A DNA stretch of 64,000 bases from DATCMH01 sp036563505 (GCA_036563505.1 DATCMH010000010.1:12806-76805), one strand, 5' to 3'. Counted from the stretch's first letter, positions 28,399 through 38,344 are shown. Notes: generated from the sequence alone by a model not told the origin. A program made the numbers and translations.

Positions 28399-30628
28399 GG
28401 CCCGACAGGCTCGGATTGGTCATGAAATACTTGTGCGCGTTGAATGGTTCCTCCCCTTCGGCGGGGGTGATCCTCTCGCTGGCGCCGGTGGGTAATACAG
28501 TCCAGCTCTGCTGATTGTCGAGGAGATTGGCCAGCATGATCTGGTCCAGAACCTGCTGATGCACAGTTGGATTGAGGATGGGCAGCAGCGCCTCGACGCG
28601 GCGGTCGAGGTTGCGCTGCATCAGGTCGGCGGACGAGATGTAGACGTGGGCCTTCGGGTTCGGCAGGCCGCCGCCGTTGCCGAAGGCGTAGATGCGGCTG
28701 TGCTCCAGGAAGCGCCCGATGATGGAGCGCACCCGGATGTTCTCCGAGAGCCCGGGCAGGCCCGGGCGCAGGCAGCAGATGCCGCGCACGATGAGGTCGA
28801 CCTGCACCCCCGCTCGGCTCGCGTCGTAGAGCGCGTCGATGATGACCGGGTCGACGAGAGAGTTGCACTTGCCCCAGATCGCCGCCGGCCGGCCGGCCTT
28901 GGCATGGGCGACCTCCTCCTCGATGTGCTGCAGGAGACGCTTCTTCAGCGTCACGGGCGAGACGGCCATGCGCTCAAGCTCGGCGGGCTCGGCGTAGCCG
29001 GTCACGAAGTTGAACATGCGCGACACGTCGCGGCAGATCACCGGGTCGGCGGTGAAGAAGGACAGGTCCGTGTAGATGCGCGCCGTGATCGGGTGATAGT
29101 TGCCCGTGCCGACATGGCAGTAGCTCACGAGCTGGCTGCCCTCGCGGCGCACGGCCAGCGAGAGCTTGGCATGGGTCTTGAGCTCGATGAAGCCGAAGAC
29201 GACCTGCGCGCCGGCCCGCTCCAGGTCTCGCGCCCAGCGGATGTTAGCCTCTTCGTCGAAGCGGGCCTTGAGCTCGACGAGGGCCGTCACGGACTTGCCC
29301 GCCTCGGCGGCCTCGGCGAGCGCCGCCACGATCGGCGAGTTCGCCGAGGTACGATAGAGCGTCTGCTTGATCGCGACGACGTTCGGGTCGCGGGCCGCCT
29401 GCTGCAGGAACTGCACGACGGCGTCGAAGGACTCGTAAGGGTGGTGGACGACGATGTCCTTCTGCCGGATCGCCGCGAAGCAGTCACCGCCCTGCTCGCG
29501 GATGCGCTCGGGAAAGCGCGGGTTATAGGGCGTGAACTTGAGGTCGGGCCGTTCCAGGCCCACAATCTGCGACAGTTCGTTGAGAGCCAGCATGCCTTCG
29601 ACGACGAAGATGTCCGCTTCCGGAATCTCGAGTTCCTCGGCGACGAAGGAGCGAAGATCCTCGGGCATCTCCGCCTCGACCTCGAGGCGGATCACGATGC
29701 CGCGGCGGCGCTGCTTGAGAGCGGTCTCGAAGTGGCGGACGAGGTCTTCGGCCTCCTCCTCTACCTCGATGTCGGAGTCGCGGATGACCCGGAAGCCGCC
29801 CTGGCCCTGCACGGAATAGCCGGGGAATAGCCGGCTCGTGTAGCGCACGATCACCTGCTCGAGGGCGACGAAGCGGTTCGCGCCCGTCTCGGCGAAGTCG
29901 GGGAGCCGGATGAAGCGCTCGACCTTGCTTGGCAGGCGGATGAGGGCGTTGAGCACCCGCCCGTCTTTCGGCCGCACGAGCTTCAACGCGACGGAGAATC
30001 CGAGATTCGGGATGAAGGGGAACGGGTGCGCCGGATCGATGGCAAGCGGCGTCAGCACCGGGAAGATGTGGTGGAGGAAGTGATCCTCGAGCCAGCGCGC
30101 CTCGGCCTTCGTCAGGGCCGGCGCATCGACGAGAACGATGCCCTCCTCGAGGAGCGCATCGCGCAACTCGCGCCAGCGCCGCTGCTGGTCGCTGGCCAGC
30201 GCGCTCACTTCCGTGGCGATGCGCGCGAGCTGCTCGCCCGGGGTGAGCCCGTCCTGCGAGGGCGTGGTGATGCCCTCCTTGACCTGCCCGATCAGGCCCG
30301 CGACGCGGACCATGAAGAACTCGTCGAGGTTGTTCGCCGAGATCGACAGGAAGCGCAGCTGCTCCAGGAGCGGGTGATTGCGGTTGGAGGCTTCCTCGAC
30401 CACGCGGCGGTTGAACTGCAGCCAGGACAGCTCCCGGTTGACGAAGCGCTGCGGGTCGTGACGCAGGTCCTGGGCGGGACCGACCGCCGCGGGCGGAGCG
30501 TCCGCCGGAACTTCGGGAGCCGATTCGCTCCGCGCCGCGTTCGCCCGCACCTTGACCTCCTCCATGCCCCCTCGCAGGTCGGCGGGCTCTACCCGCGGTT
30601 CACGACGCTTTCGTGATGGCGAGTTCAC
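28337..30628 (-). CDS. ppk: polyphosphate kinase 1
   Basis: A 763-residue enzyme that polymerises the gamma phosphate of ATP into polyphosphate. N-terminal domain FVNRELSWLQFNRRVVEEA (about 62-80) and FLSISANNLDEFFMVRVAG; phospholipase D-like C domains with VVAIKQTLYRTSANSPI, GFIELKTHAKLSL (the phosphorylated His is in KTHAK, near 480) and VGTGNYHP. The start is GTG at 30628, overlapping the hdaA stop as GTGA and preceded by a strong GGAGGAG ribosome site inside the end of hdaA, so translation is coupled. The first ~55 residues are low-complexity and family-atypical. Confidence 0.97.
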   Translation of the reverse strand: MNSPSRKRREPRVEPADLRGGMEEVKVRANAARSESAPEVPADAPPAAVGPAQDLRHDPQRFVNRELSWLQFNRRVVEEASNRNHPLLEQLRFLSISANNLDEFFMVRVAGLIGQVKEGITTPSQDGLTPGEQLARIATEVSALASDQQRRWRELRDALLEEGIVLVDAPALTKAEARWLEDHFLHHIFPVLTPLAIDPAHPFPFIPNLGFSVALKLVRPKDGRVLNALIRLPSKVERFIRLPDFAETGANRFVALEQVIVRYTSRLFPGYSVQGQGGFRVIRDSDIEVEEEAEDLVRHFETALKQRRRGIVIRLEVEAEMPEDLRSFVAEELEIPEADIFVVEGMLALNELSQIVGLERPDLKFTPYNPRFPERIREQGGDCFAAIRQKDIVVHHPYESFDAVVQFLQQAARDPNVVAIKQTLYRTSANSPIVAALAEAAEAGKSVTALVELKARFDEEANIRWARDLERAGAQVVFGFIELKTHAKLSLAVRREGSQLVSYCHVGTGNYHPITARIYTDLSFFTADPVICRDVSRMFNFVTGYAEPAELERMAVSPVTLKKRLLQHIEEEVAHAKAGRPAAIWGKCNSLVDPVIIDALYDASRAGVQVDLIVRGICCLRPGLPGLSENIRVRSIIGRFLEHSRIYAFGNGGGLPNPKAHVYISSADLMQRNLDRRVEALLPILNPTVHQQVLDQIMLANLLDNQQSWTVLPTGASERITPAEGEEPFNAHKYFMTNPSLSGRGKSLKTSSPQSLAKRRQRS

Positions 30629-31317
30629 TCGCTCTCCTCCTGCGGAGTCAACTCGCCCAGCACGGCGGCCGCCATGGGCCGGGTGATCCGGCGCCCACGG
30701 CTCAGGGCCTCCCGGTCAAGGGTCGCGACGGCTTCAGCGGCGCTGGCGAGGGAGCGCTCGAGACGAAGGGCAAGGTAGTCGACCACCGTGGTGTCCACGA
30801 CGAGCTGCCGGTCGACGAAGAGCTTGACGAGGACGGCGCGCAGGAGCGCGTCGTCGGGGGGCTCGACGGCGACGTTGGCCGCGAGCCGCAACCGGGAGAG
30901 AAGATCAGGCGTCCTCAGGTCCCAGCGCTCCACCGGGCCTGAGCCGGTGACGACGACGAACGCCTTCGCCTCTCGGGCGAGGTTGAGGAGGTGGAACAGG
31001 GCTGGTTCGTCCCGGCCCGGCGCGTCCGCGTCCTCGATGACGAGGGCTCCGTTCGAGACGAGGTGGGGCACCCGGTCGAGGGTCACCTCAAAGGCATCGA
31101 CCGTCCAGGCATGGGCCGCCGTCGCCCAGATCGAGGCGAGGTGGCTCTTGCCACTGCCCTTCGGGCCGGTCAGCGTCAGGATGGCATCCGGCCAATCGGG
31201 CCAGCGTTCGATGACGCCGTAGGCGTGCTCATTGGACGGGCTGACCAGGAAATCCTCGCGGCCGTAGCGCGGGTCGAGGGGCAGGTCGAAGGCGAGCTGC
31301 TTGGGGGGCTCACGCAT
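30625..31317 (-). CDS. hdaA: DnaA-regulatory protein HdaA (Hda homologue)
   Basis: A 230-residue AAA+ protein similar to the ATPase part of DnaA but without the DNA-binding domain. It begins with a beta-clamp binding-like motif QLAFDLPL (about 7-14), then Walker A GPKGSGKSHLA (about 48-58) and Walker B-like ALVIEDADA (about 90-98), with LRTPDLLSRLR (sensor region) later. Hda-family proteins stimulate DnaA-ATP hydrolysis after replication initiation. The ATG at 31317 overlaps the upstream transporter gene by 8 bases; the longer frame from 31467 would start inside that gene. Followed by ppk with a 4-base overlap, a neighbourhood often seen in Rhizobiales. Confidence 0.9.
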   Translation of the reverse strand: MREPPKQLAFDLPLDPRYGREDFLVSPSNEHAYGVIERWPDWPDAILTLTGPKGSGKSHLASIWATAAHAWTVDAFEVTLDRVPHLVSNGALVIEDADAPGRDEPALFHLLNLAREAKAFVVVTGSGPVERWDLRTPDLLSRLRLAANVAVEPPDDALLRAVLVKLFVDRQLVVDTTVVDYLALRLERSLASAAEAVATLDREALSRGRRITRPMAAAVLGELTPQEESE

Positions 31318-32392
31318 CGGGGTGAGATGCCGCGCCGCCGTGATAGAGCGGGCTCGCGAGATAGCGCGACAGGCCGTAGCGCGCGAGCACGCCGACGCTC
31401 GCAGCGAGCGGCACCGCGAGAAGCAGGCCCAGGAAGCCGAAAAGCGAGCCGAAGGCGAGAAGCGCAAACATCAGCCAGACCGGGTGGAGGCCCACCGAGG
31501 CGCCGACGAGCTTCGGCGAGAGGATGTTGCCCTCGATGAATTGCCCGGCGGCGAAGATGGCGAGCGTCGCCGCGATCCAGGTCCAATCGGGCCAGAACTG
31601 CACGATCGCGACGCCCATGGAGAGAAGCAGGCCCGTGAGCGAGCCGACGAAAGGGATGAAGCTGAGGATTCCGGCGCTCATCCCGATCAGCGCGCCGAAG
31701 TTGAGCCCGATGAGGCTCAAGCCCACGGCGTAGAAGGTGCCGAGCAGGAGGCAGACCACGGCCTGACCGCGGATGAAGCCGGCGACCGCCCCGTCGATCT
31801 CGCGGGCGAGCCGTCGCACCGTCTCGCGATGGCGCAGCGGCACCCAGGAGTCGATCGTCGCGACCATGTGGTCCCAATCGATCAGGAGGTAGAAGGCGAC
31901 GACGGGTGTGACGACGAGAAGCGCGACGAGGCTGATGACCGCCTGTCCGCCCGACCACAACGATTTCAGGAAACCGCCGACCCAATTCGCGCCCTGACCC
32001 ACGATGTCGCCGATGGACTTCTGCATGTCGGCGAGCGCGTCCGGCCCGCCGATGCGCTCCAGGAGCGGTCCTCCCTGCTCGGCGGCGAGCTGCTGGAGCC
32101 GCGCCGCGATCCCGGGAAGCTTCGCCGAGAAGGCCGCGAGTTGATGGCCGATCAAGGGCACCACGAGCACGATGGCCAGCACGAGGACCAGCACAAAGAT
32201 GATCAGGATCGCGAGGGTCGCGCCGAGCCTCCCGAAATGCGCCCGCTCCAGCCGGTCGGCGATTGGGTCGAGAAGGTAGGCGAGGGCGAGGCCGGCGACG
32301 AAGGGCAGGAGCACGTCGCGCAGCACGAAGAGCGCCGCCGCGGTCACGAGGAGCGCGGCGAGCCAGAACGTCATTTGCCGCTGCACCGACAT
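31310..32392 (-). CDS. AI-2E family transporter (PerM-like)
   Basis: A 360-residue membrane protein with about eight hydrophobic spans (first at 9-42, several from 150 to 340) and the family motifs LPFVAGLALAYLLDPIADRL, SFIPFVGSLTGLLLSMGVA and GQFIEGNILSPKLVG. The family was named for TqsA, an AI-2 exporter, and includes PerM and Na+/H+ antiporters, so the substrate is unknown. It precedes hdaA with an 8-base overlap in a minus-strand run from the CDP-alcohol phosphatidyltransferase gene down to ppx. Confidence 0.9.
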   Translation of the reverse strand: MSVQRQMTFWLAALLVTAAALFVLRDVLLPFVAGLALAYLLDPIADRLERAHFGRLGATLAILIIFVLVLVLAIVLVVPLIGHQLAAFSAKLPGIAARLQQLAAEQGGPLLERIGGPDALADMQKSIGDIVGQGANWVGGFLKSLWSGGQAVISLVALLVVTPVVAFYLLIDWDHMVATIDSWVPLRHRETVRRLAREIDGAVAGFIRGQAVVCLLLGTFYAVGLSLIGLNFGALIGMSAGILSFIPFVGSLTGLLLSMGVAIVQFWPDWTWIAATLAIFAAGQFIEGNILSPKLVGASVGLHPVWLMFALLAFGSLFGFLGLLLAVPLAASVGVLARYGLSRYLASPLYHGGAASHPDA

Positions 32393-32418
32393 GGTCGCGC
32401 GTATCCTCGAAACTCGGA

Positions 32419-32946
32419 TCAGGCCGCCATGTGCCGCAGCCAGAGGGCGAGATAGGCGCCCGCCGAAGCCACGGTCAAGGCGGCGACGAGGAGCCCGATC
32501 TCGTCGAGGAGACCGAGATCGATCGCGAAGGCTCTCGTGCTGAGCACCAAGGCCGCGAAGGCGATCTGCACGCCGGTGTTGAGCTTGCTCACGAGGAGCG
32601 GCCGGATCTCCACCGGCCGGTCCATGACCCAGGAGAGCAGTATGGCCGCCACGATCATCACGTCGCGCGAAACGACGAGCACCGCGAGCCAGCCGGGCAG
32701 CACGCCGACGATCGACAGGGTGACGTAGATCGAGACGAGGAGCGCCTTGTCGGCGAGCGGATCGATATAGGCGCCGAACTCGGAGCGCATGTCGAAGCGC
32801 TTGGCGATAAAACCGTCCACAGCGTCCGAGATTCCCGCCACGACGAAGAGCACGAAGGCCGTCGCCCAGCGCCCCTGCCCGATCATGACGATCACCAAGG
32901 GAACTATCAGGAGCCGGGCGATGGTGATGAGGTTGGGGATCGTCAT
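32419..32946 (-). CDS. CDP-alcohol phosphatidyltransferase family protein
   Basis: A 175-residue membrane enzyme with the complete CDP-OH-P signature SDAVDGFIAKRF followed by GAYIDPLADK (D-x2-DG-x2-A...G-x3-D-x3-D) near residues 41-67, and several spans. It transfers a phosphatidyl group from CDP-diacylglycerol to an alcohol such as glycerol-3-phosphate (PgsA) or to phosphatidylglycerol; position next to purM/hdaA is common in alphaproteobacteria where it is annotated as a cardiolipin or PG-phosphate synthase. Acceptor cannot be determined from sequence. The start MTIPNLITIARLL is the family N-terminus. It diverges from purM, 150 bases apart. Confidence 0.9.
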   Translation of the reverse strand: MTIPNLITIARLLIVPLVIVMIGQGRWATAFVLFVVAGISDAVDGFIAKRFDMRSEFGAYIDPLADKALLVSIYVTLSIVGVLPGWLAVLVVSRDVMIVAAILLSWVMDRPVEIRPLLVSKLNTGVQIAFAALVLSTRAFAIDLGLLDEIGLLVAALTVASAGAYLALWLRHMAA

Positions 32947-33096
32947 GGGCGGGAGCGGATGCGCGGCCGCGACCTTAGCGAAGGCGGCGCGGGCGTCATA
33001 GCGCGATGGTCAACGGCAAGCCTCCGCCAACAGCCTTGCGCTCCTCCCGGCCCCGTCCTACTCCCCGGGCGAGCGAGGCTTCCATCCCGAGCACCC

Positions 33097-34170
<1,074 letters not shown>

Positions 34171-34176
34171 GGCCTC

Positions 34177-34839
34177 ATGGCAGACGTCAAGCGCCGTGTC
34201 GCGGTTCTCGTCTCCGGCCGCGGCTCCAACCTCGTCTCGCTGATCGAGGCGGCCTCAGCGCCCGCCTACCCGGCCGAGATCGTGCTCGTGGTGTCGAACC
34301 GCCCCGGCGCGGGAGGCCTCGCCCGCGCGGTCGAGGCTGGAATCCCGGCCGTCGCGATCGATCACCGCGCCTTTCCGGACCGGGAAAGCTTCGAGCGGGC
34401 CCTGGACGCGGCGCTGACCGAGCACGGCATCGAGCTCGTGTGCCTCGCCGGTTTCATGCGCGTGCTCACGCCCTGGTTCGTGACGCGCTGGCAGGGACGG
34501 CTCGTCAACATCCACCCGTCGCTGCTGCCCTTGTTTCGCGGCACGCACACGCACCGCCAGGCTCTCGAGGCCGGCGTTCTCGTCCACGGCTGCACGGTTC
34601 ACTTCGTGGTGCCGGAGCTCGACGCCGGGCCGATCATCGCCCAGGCCGCCGTGCCGGTGGTGCCGGGCGATACGGAGGAGACCTTAGCCGCCCGGGTGCT
34701 CGCGCAGGAGCATCGGCTCTATCCGCAGGCGCTGCGTCTCGTCGCCGATGGCCACGCGAAGCTTGACGGCGGTCGTGCCGCCATTGATTTCGTCTGGCCG
34801 GGAGCCGGCGCGCTCCTGTCGCCGCCGATCGAGGTTTAG
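34177..34839 (+). CDS. purN: phosphoribosylglycinamide formyltransferase
   Basis: A 220-residue GAR transformylase using 10-formyltetrahydrofolate. Start MADVKRRVAVLVSGRGSNL; catalytic NIHPSLLPLF motif (Asn/His near 108) and GCTVHFVVPELDAGPII with the catalytic Asp (near 146). It lies 6 bases downstream of purM and is its partner in the de novo pathway. Its stop overlaps the convergent exported-protein gene by 4 bases. Length is typical. Confidence 0.96.
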   Translation: MADVKRRVAVLVSGRGSNLVSLIEAASAPAYPAEIVLVVSNRPGAGGLARAVEAGIPAVAIDHRAFPDRESFERALDAALTEHGIELVCLAGFMRVLTPWFVTRWQGRLVNIHPSLLPLFRGTHTHRQALEAGVLVHGCTVHFVVPELDAGPIIAQAAVPVVPGDTEETLAARVLAQEHRLYPQALRLVADGHAKLDGGRAAIDFVWPGAGALLSPPIEV

Positions 34840-35198
34840 ACCGGACGCGGCAGCTTGCAGGCGTCGAGCGCGGCCAGCGCCTTGCCGCGGGCCGTCGCGT
34901 TGAACACGCCGGAGCTGCGATAGGCCGCGAGCTCTCCTTGGTCGAGGGACCGCAAGGTGCGCGAGGCGTAGCAGCTGCAGCCGCGGCTCACGGCGGCCTC
35001 CGTCGTGGCCTGGATCTTCGCCTGCGTGGCCGAGCAGGCGCGCCGGAAGCGGGTCTCGATCTCGGTGCGCGAGGCACGCTGCAGGGCCGGATCAGGCTTG
35101 TAGTCGAAGGGAACGGACGAAGCTGCCGCCAGGGCCGCGGCCGGAGCCGCGAGGAGGATCACGCCGGCGAGAGCGGAGCGGAAGCTTGGGCGAATCAT
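34836..35198 (-). CDS. small exported cysteine-containing protein, function unknown
   Basis: A 120-residue product with a clear signal peptide (FRSALAGVILLAAPAAALA, cleaved near residue 25). The mature part has Cys in FRRACSATQ and the pair SRGCSCYASRTL, then a final DACKLPRPV Cys, suggesting disulfides in the periplasm. Helix-rich with AlaGluThr pattern. No family recognised. The ATG at 35198 is preferred over an upstream extension that runs through repeat DNA. Converges on purN with a 4-base overlap. Confidence 0.75.
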   Translation of the reverse strand: MIRPSFRSALAGVILLAAPAAALAAASSVPFDYKPDPALQRASRTEIETRFRRACSATQAKIQATTEAAVSRGCSCYASRTLRSLDQGELAAYRSSGVFNATARGKALAALDACKLPRPV

Positions 35199-35394
35199 GA
35201 CGGCGGCTCGCGACGGTCGAAGTGAATAGTCTCGCTTAGACGAGGGGAGGCCACGAACCGTCAAGTGCAGGAAGGTCACAGCCGGGCGATTGCGTTGTTT
35301 CGACTCGCACGATGGAGAGTGGGCAGTTGGCGGCAGGCGGGTGAGGAGCGGAGCGGCGCTGATCGGCTGGCGCCGAGCGCTGCTCACACAGCGC

Positions 35395-35520
35395 CCCCTC
35401 TCCCGACCCCGCTTCGCGGGGCCACCCTCTCCCGCAAAGGGGAGAGGGTTGGGCGCTCTACCTTCTCCCCTCCGTGGGAGAAGGTGCCCTCCGGCAGGAG
35501 GGCGGATGAGGGGTGCTGGG
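35395..35520. repeat. CCCTCTCCC/GGGAGAGGG-type intergenic repeat
   Basis: A cluster of nested palindromes: CCCCCTCTCCCGACC, CCCCGCTTCGCGGGG, CCCTCTCCCGCAAAGGGGAGAGGG (24-base palindrome core shown by its arms CCCTCTCCC and GGGAGAGGG), then CCTTCTCCC...GGGAGAAGG and GCCCTCCGGCAGGAGGGC. Sequences of this style are widespread intergenic repeats in Rhizobiales. Confidence 0.7.
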
Positions 35521-35548
35521 GCAGACCCGAGCAGTTCCAAACATCATG

Positions 35549-35637
35549 GATGTCGTTCGCGGGCTCGACCCGCGAACCCCGGTGCGAAGCCACGAACGCC
35601 CTCGAACCGAGATGGCCAGGTCGAGCCCGGCCATGAC
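35549..35637. repeat. second intergenic repeat type (GGTCGAGCCCGGCC...)
   Basis: A short element with internal palindromes: GTTCGCGGGCTCGACCCGCGAAC and GATGGCCAGGTCGAGCCCGGCCATGAC-like arms (GATGGCCAGG with the partner CCGGCCATGAC). It lies directly behind the previous repeat and ends 19 bases before the next gene's stop codon. Confidence 0.6.
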
Positions 35638-35655
35638 ATGCGGGGAGCCGAGTTT

Positions 35656-37797
35656 TCAAGCTGGCACGAGCCCCGCCGTCTCAGCGTTCCCCGAAACCTC
35701 AAGGGACGGCTCGACCCGCTCCAGGGCCACGCTGTTGTCGTGGAAGGCCGCCCCCCCGTAGGGCGCCACGGCGTCCGCGCCGGTGAGCGTATTGATGCCC
35801 TTGCCGTCCGGGTGCGCGGCGTTGGGCCAAATCGACTCGGCGATCAGGACGCCGCGCTTGAGGCCGGGAAAGAGGCGGGCCTTGATCGTCACCGCGCCGC
35901 GCCGGTTCTTGAGCCGCACCCAGTCGCCGTCTGCGATCCCATGGATTGAAGCGTCGGCCGGGTGGATCATCACCGTCGGTCCGCCCTCCTTGGCGCGCGA
36001 GGTCGGGGTCTCGGTGAAGGTGGAATTCAGGAATTGCCGCGCGGGGCTCGTGGCGAGGCGGAAAGGGTGGACCTCGTCCGCCGCCTCCGTCGTCGCCCAG
36101 TGATCCGGGAGCGAGGGCAGGTCGGCCCAGGGGCCCATCGGCCCGTCGTTCGGGGCCGGCACCTTGGTCCAGTCGGGCTTGAAGCGGTATTTGCCGTCCT
36201 TGTAGCCGAAGCCGTCGAGGTAGTGCGCTTGGCGGAAGGACGGCTGCACGTCCTTCCAGCCGCCGGCTTCGAGCTCGGCGAGGCTGCCCCAGCCCGAAAC
36301 GCGAACCGTCTCGTCGATGAGTTCGCGGGGCGACATGCCGAAGCCGCGGTGGTCGGCGCCGAGCCGCGCGGCCAGCGCCGCGATGACCTCGTGATTCGAG
36401 CGGCACTCCCCCGGCGGCTCGACGAGCTTGAGCCCGAGCTGAATGTGCTGGTGCCCTCCGCCCTGATAGAGGTCGTCGTGCTCCATGAACATGGTCGCGG
36501 GCAGGACGACGTCTGCCATCTGGGCCGTCTCGGTCATGAACTGCTCGTGGACGCAGGTGAACAGGTCTTCGCGGGCGAAACCCTGCTTGACGAGGGTCTG
36601 CTCCGGGGCAACCGAGACCGGGTTCGTGTTCTGGATCAGCAGCGCCGTGACGGGCGGGCCATGGCGCAACGCCTCGGCGTCGCCGGTGAGCACCCGGCCG
36701 ATCTGGGACTGGTCGAGGCGGCGAACCTTCGGGTCGAGGGCGTCGAGCCCTTCGATGAGGCTCTTGCGCCAGTGATAGATGGCACCGTTGTTGTGGAAAG
36801 CGCCCCCGCCCTCGTGCTGCCAAGCACCCGTCACCGCAGCGATCGAGGCCGCGGCATGCATGTTCACGGCGCCATTGCGCTGGCGTGCGAAGCCGTAGCC
36901 GAGGCGGAAGAACGAGCGCTTCGTCGTGCCGACAAGCCGAGCGAAGGTCTCGATTTCCTCGACTGAGAGCCCGGTGATCGCGGCGGCCCAGACCGGATCG
37001 CGCGCGCGCAAATGCGCCTCGAGTTCGCGCGGGCAATCGGTGTAGCGCTCGAGATAGTCCCAGTCGGCATGCCCGTCGCGGAAGAGCACGTGCATGACGG
37101 CGCAGGCGAGCGCGCCGTCGGTGCCGGGCTTGAGGATGAGCGGCAGGTCGGCCTGCTTCATCGTCGCGTTGTCGTAGATGTCGACGACCACGATCTTGGC
37201 CCCGCGCTCCTTCCGGGCGCGCATGGCATGGGTCATCACATTGACCTGGGTGTGCACCGCGTTGGTGCCCCAGATCACGACGCAGTCGGACTTCGCCATC
37301 TCCCGCGGATCGGGGCCGGCGAGCTTGCCCGTACCGGCGATGTAGCCGGTCCAGGCCATGGTCGTGCAGATGGTGGAATACTGGCCCGAGTAGCGCTTGA
37401 CGTTGCGCAGCCGGTTGATGCCGTCGCGCATCACGAGGCCCATGGTGCCGGCGTAGTAATAGGGCCACACGGCCTCAGGGCCGTGCGCGGCTTCGGCGGC
37501 ACGGAACCGCTCCGCCACGAGGTCCAGCGCTTCGTCCCAGGACGCGCGGCGGAACTGCCCCGAGCCCTTCGGCCCTGTGCGAATCAGAGGGTGGAGCAGG
37601 CGGTCAGGATGGTGGATCCGCTCGGCGTAGCGGGCGACCTTGGCGCAGATGACGCCCGTCGTGTAGCTCTGGTCCGTCGCCCCGTGCACCCGCCCGATGC
37701 TGCGCCCGTCGATCACTTCGACGCTCAGCGCGCAGGCCGAGGGGCAGTCGTGCGGGCAGGTCGAGGGGCGGCGCTCGATGCGGGGCGGTGCGTTCAC
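35656..37797 (-). CDS. molybdopterin-dependent oxidoreductase with N-terminal [4Fe-4S] site
   Basis: A 713-residue DMSO-reductase family enzyme. N-terminus has CPHDCPSAC (Cys 14, 18, 22) and a fourth Cys in GVICAKVARYAER near 51, a [4Fe-4S] site; molybdopterin-binding stretches include VVIWGTNAVHTQVNVMTHA, QNTNPVSVAPEQT and PTVMIHPADAS with the C-terminal dinucleotide-binding domain. No signal peptide, so cytoplasmic. The probable molybdenum-coordinating residue is not obvious from the sequence. Possible substrates in the family include formate, nitrate, sulfoxides or thiosulfate; none can be chosen. No accessory or electron-transfer subunit lies nearby, which is unusual but typical for this single-gene subgroup. 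Confidence 0.9.
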   Translation of the reverse strand: MNAPPRIERRPSTCPHDCPSACALSVEVIDGRSIGRVHGATDQSYTTGVICAKVARYAERIHHPDRLLHPLIRTGPKGSGQFRRASWDEALDLVAERFRAAEAAHGPEAVWPYYYAGTMGLVMRDGINRLRNVKRYSGQYSTICTTMAWTGYIAGTGKLAGPDPREMAKSDCVVIWGTNAVHTQVNVMTHAMRARKERGAKIVVVDIYDNATMKQADLPLILKPGTDGALACAVMHVLFRDGHADWDYLERYTDCPRELEAHLRARDPVWAAAITGLSVEEIETFARLVGTTKRSFFRLGYGFARQRNGAVNMHAAASIAAVTGAWQHEGGGAFHNNGAIYHWRKSLIEGLDALDPKVRRLDQSQIGRVLTGDAEALRHGPPVTALLIQNTNPVSVAPEQTLVKQGFAREDLFTCVHEQFMTETAQMADVVLPATMFMEHDDLYQGGGHQHIQLGLKLVEPPGECRSNHEVIAALAARLGADHRGFGMSPRELIDETVRVSGWGSLAELEAGGWKDVQPSFRQAHYLDGFGYKDGKYRFKPDWTKVPAPNDGPMGPWADLPSLPDHWATTEAADEVHPFRLATSPARQFLNSTFTETPTSRAKEGGPTVMIHPADASIHGIADGDWVRLKNRRGAVTIKARLFPGLKRGVLIAESIWPNAAHPDGKGINTLTGADAVAPYGGAAFHDNSVALERVEPSLEVSGNAETAGLVPA

Positions 37798-37876
37798 GGG
37801 CGAGAACCTTCAGCGTCGGCGTGCAAGGTGGGCCCGGAGCGGCCCGGTGTCGAGCCGTCTATGTTGCCACGAAAAT

Positions 37877-37895
37877 GGCCCGCGCGAGGCGGGCC
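37877..37895 (-). terminator. intrinsic terminator downstream of ndk
   Basis: GGCCCGC and GCGGGCC form a 7-base-pair stem with a 5-base loop; on the minus strand it is followed by ATTTTC, a short T run, 27 bases after the ndk stop. It separates ndk from the molybdoenzyme gene. Confidence 0.7.
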
Positions 37896-37921
37896 CCATC
37901 TCTCGTCGTGGCGTCGGACGA

Positions 37922-38344
37922 TCAGCCGACGATCTCGTTGCCGGAGAAGAACTGCTTGATCTCGATTTCGGCATTCTCGACGCTGTCGGAGCCGTGCACC
38001 GAGTTCTCGCCGACTGAGAGGGCGAACTGCTTGCGGATCGTGCCATCGGCGGCGTTGGCCGGGTTCGTCGCGCCCATGATCTCGCGGTACTTCGCCACCG
38101 CGCCTTCGCCTTCGAGCACCTGAACGACCACCGGCTCGGAGATCATGAAGGTGACGAGCTCGCCGAAGAAGGGCCGCTCCCGGTGAACGGCGTAGAAGGT
38201 CTCGGCCTGCTCCTGCGTCATCCGGATACGCTTCTGCGCGACGATGCGCAGGCCCGACCCCTCGATGACGGCGTTCACGGCACCCGTCAGATTCCGCTTC
38301 GTCGCGTCGGGCTTGATGATGGAGAAGGTGCGCTCGGTCGCCAT
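37922..38344 (-). CDS. ndk: nucleoside-diphosphate kinase
   Basis: A 140-residue enzyme transferring the terminal phosphate between NTPs and NDPs. Start MATERTFSIIKPDATKRNL, then the phosphohistidine region SVGENSVHGSDSVENAE (active-site His near 117) and KPD near the N-terminus for phosphate. Hexameric or tetrameric cytoplasmic enzyme. Nothing odd; length typical. Possible terminator follows (37877-37895). Confidence 0.97.
   Translation of the reverse strand: MATERTFSIIKPDATKRNLTGAVNAVIEGSGLRIVAQKRIRMTQEQAETFYAVHRERPFFGELVTFMISEPVVVQVLEGEGAVAKYREIMGATNPANAADGTIRKQFALSVGENSVHGSDSVENAEIEIKQFFSGNEIVG

Larger units (their letters stand above)
35199..35655. other. 457-base gene-free gap filled by repeats
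   Basis: No credible coding frame is present between the exported protein and the molybdopterin oxidoreductase gene. The gap contains the repeats at 35395-35520 and 35549-35637, plus unique sequence at 35199-35394 that may hold the promoter of the exported-protein gene. Confidence 0.7.

Noticed and set aside
32263..33096. N-terminal extension of purM by 278 codons
   Set aside because: It would cover the divergent CDP-alcohol phosphatidyltransferase and transporter genes and shows no PurM similarity; the ATG at 33097 is the family start.
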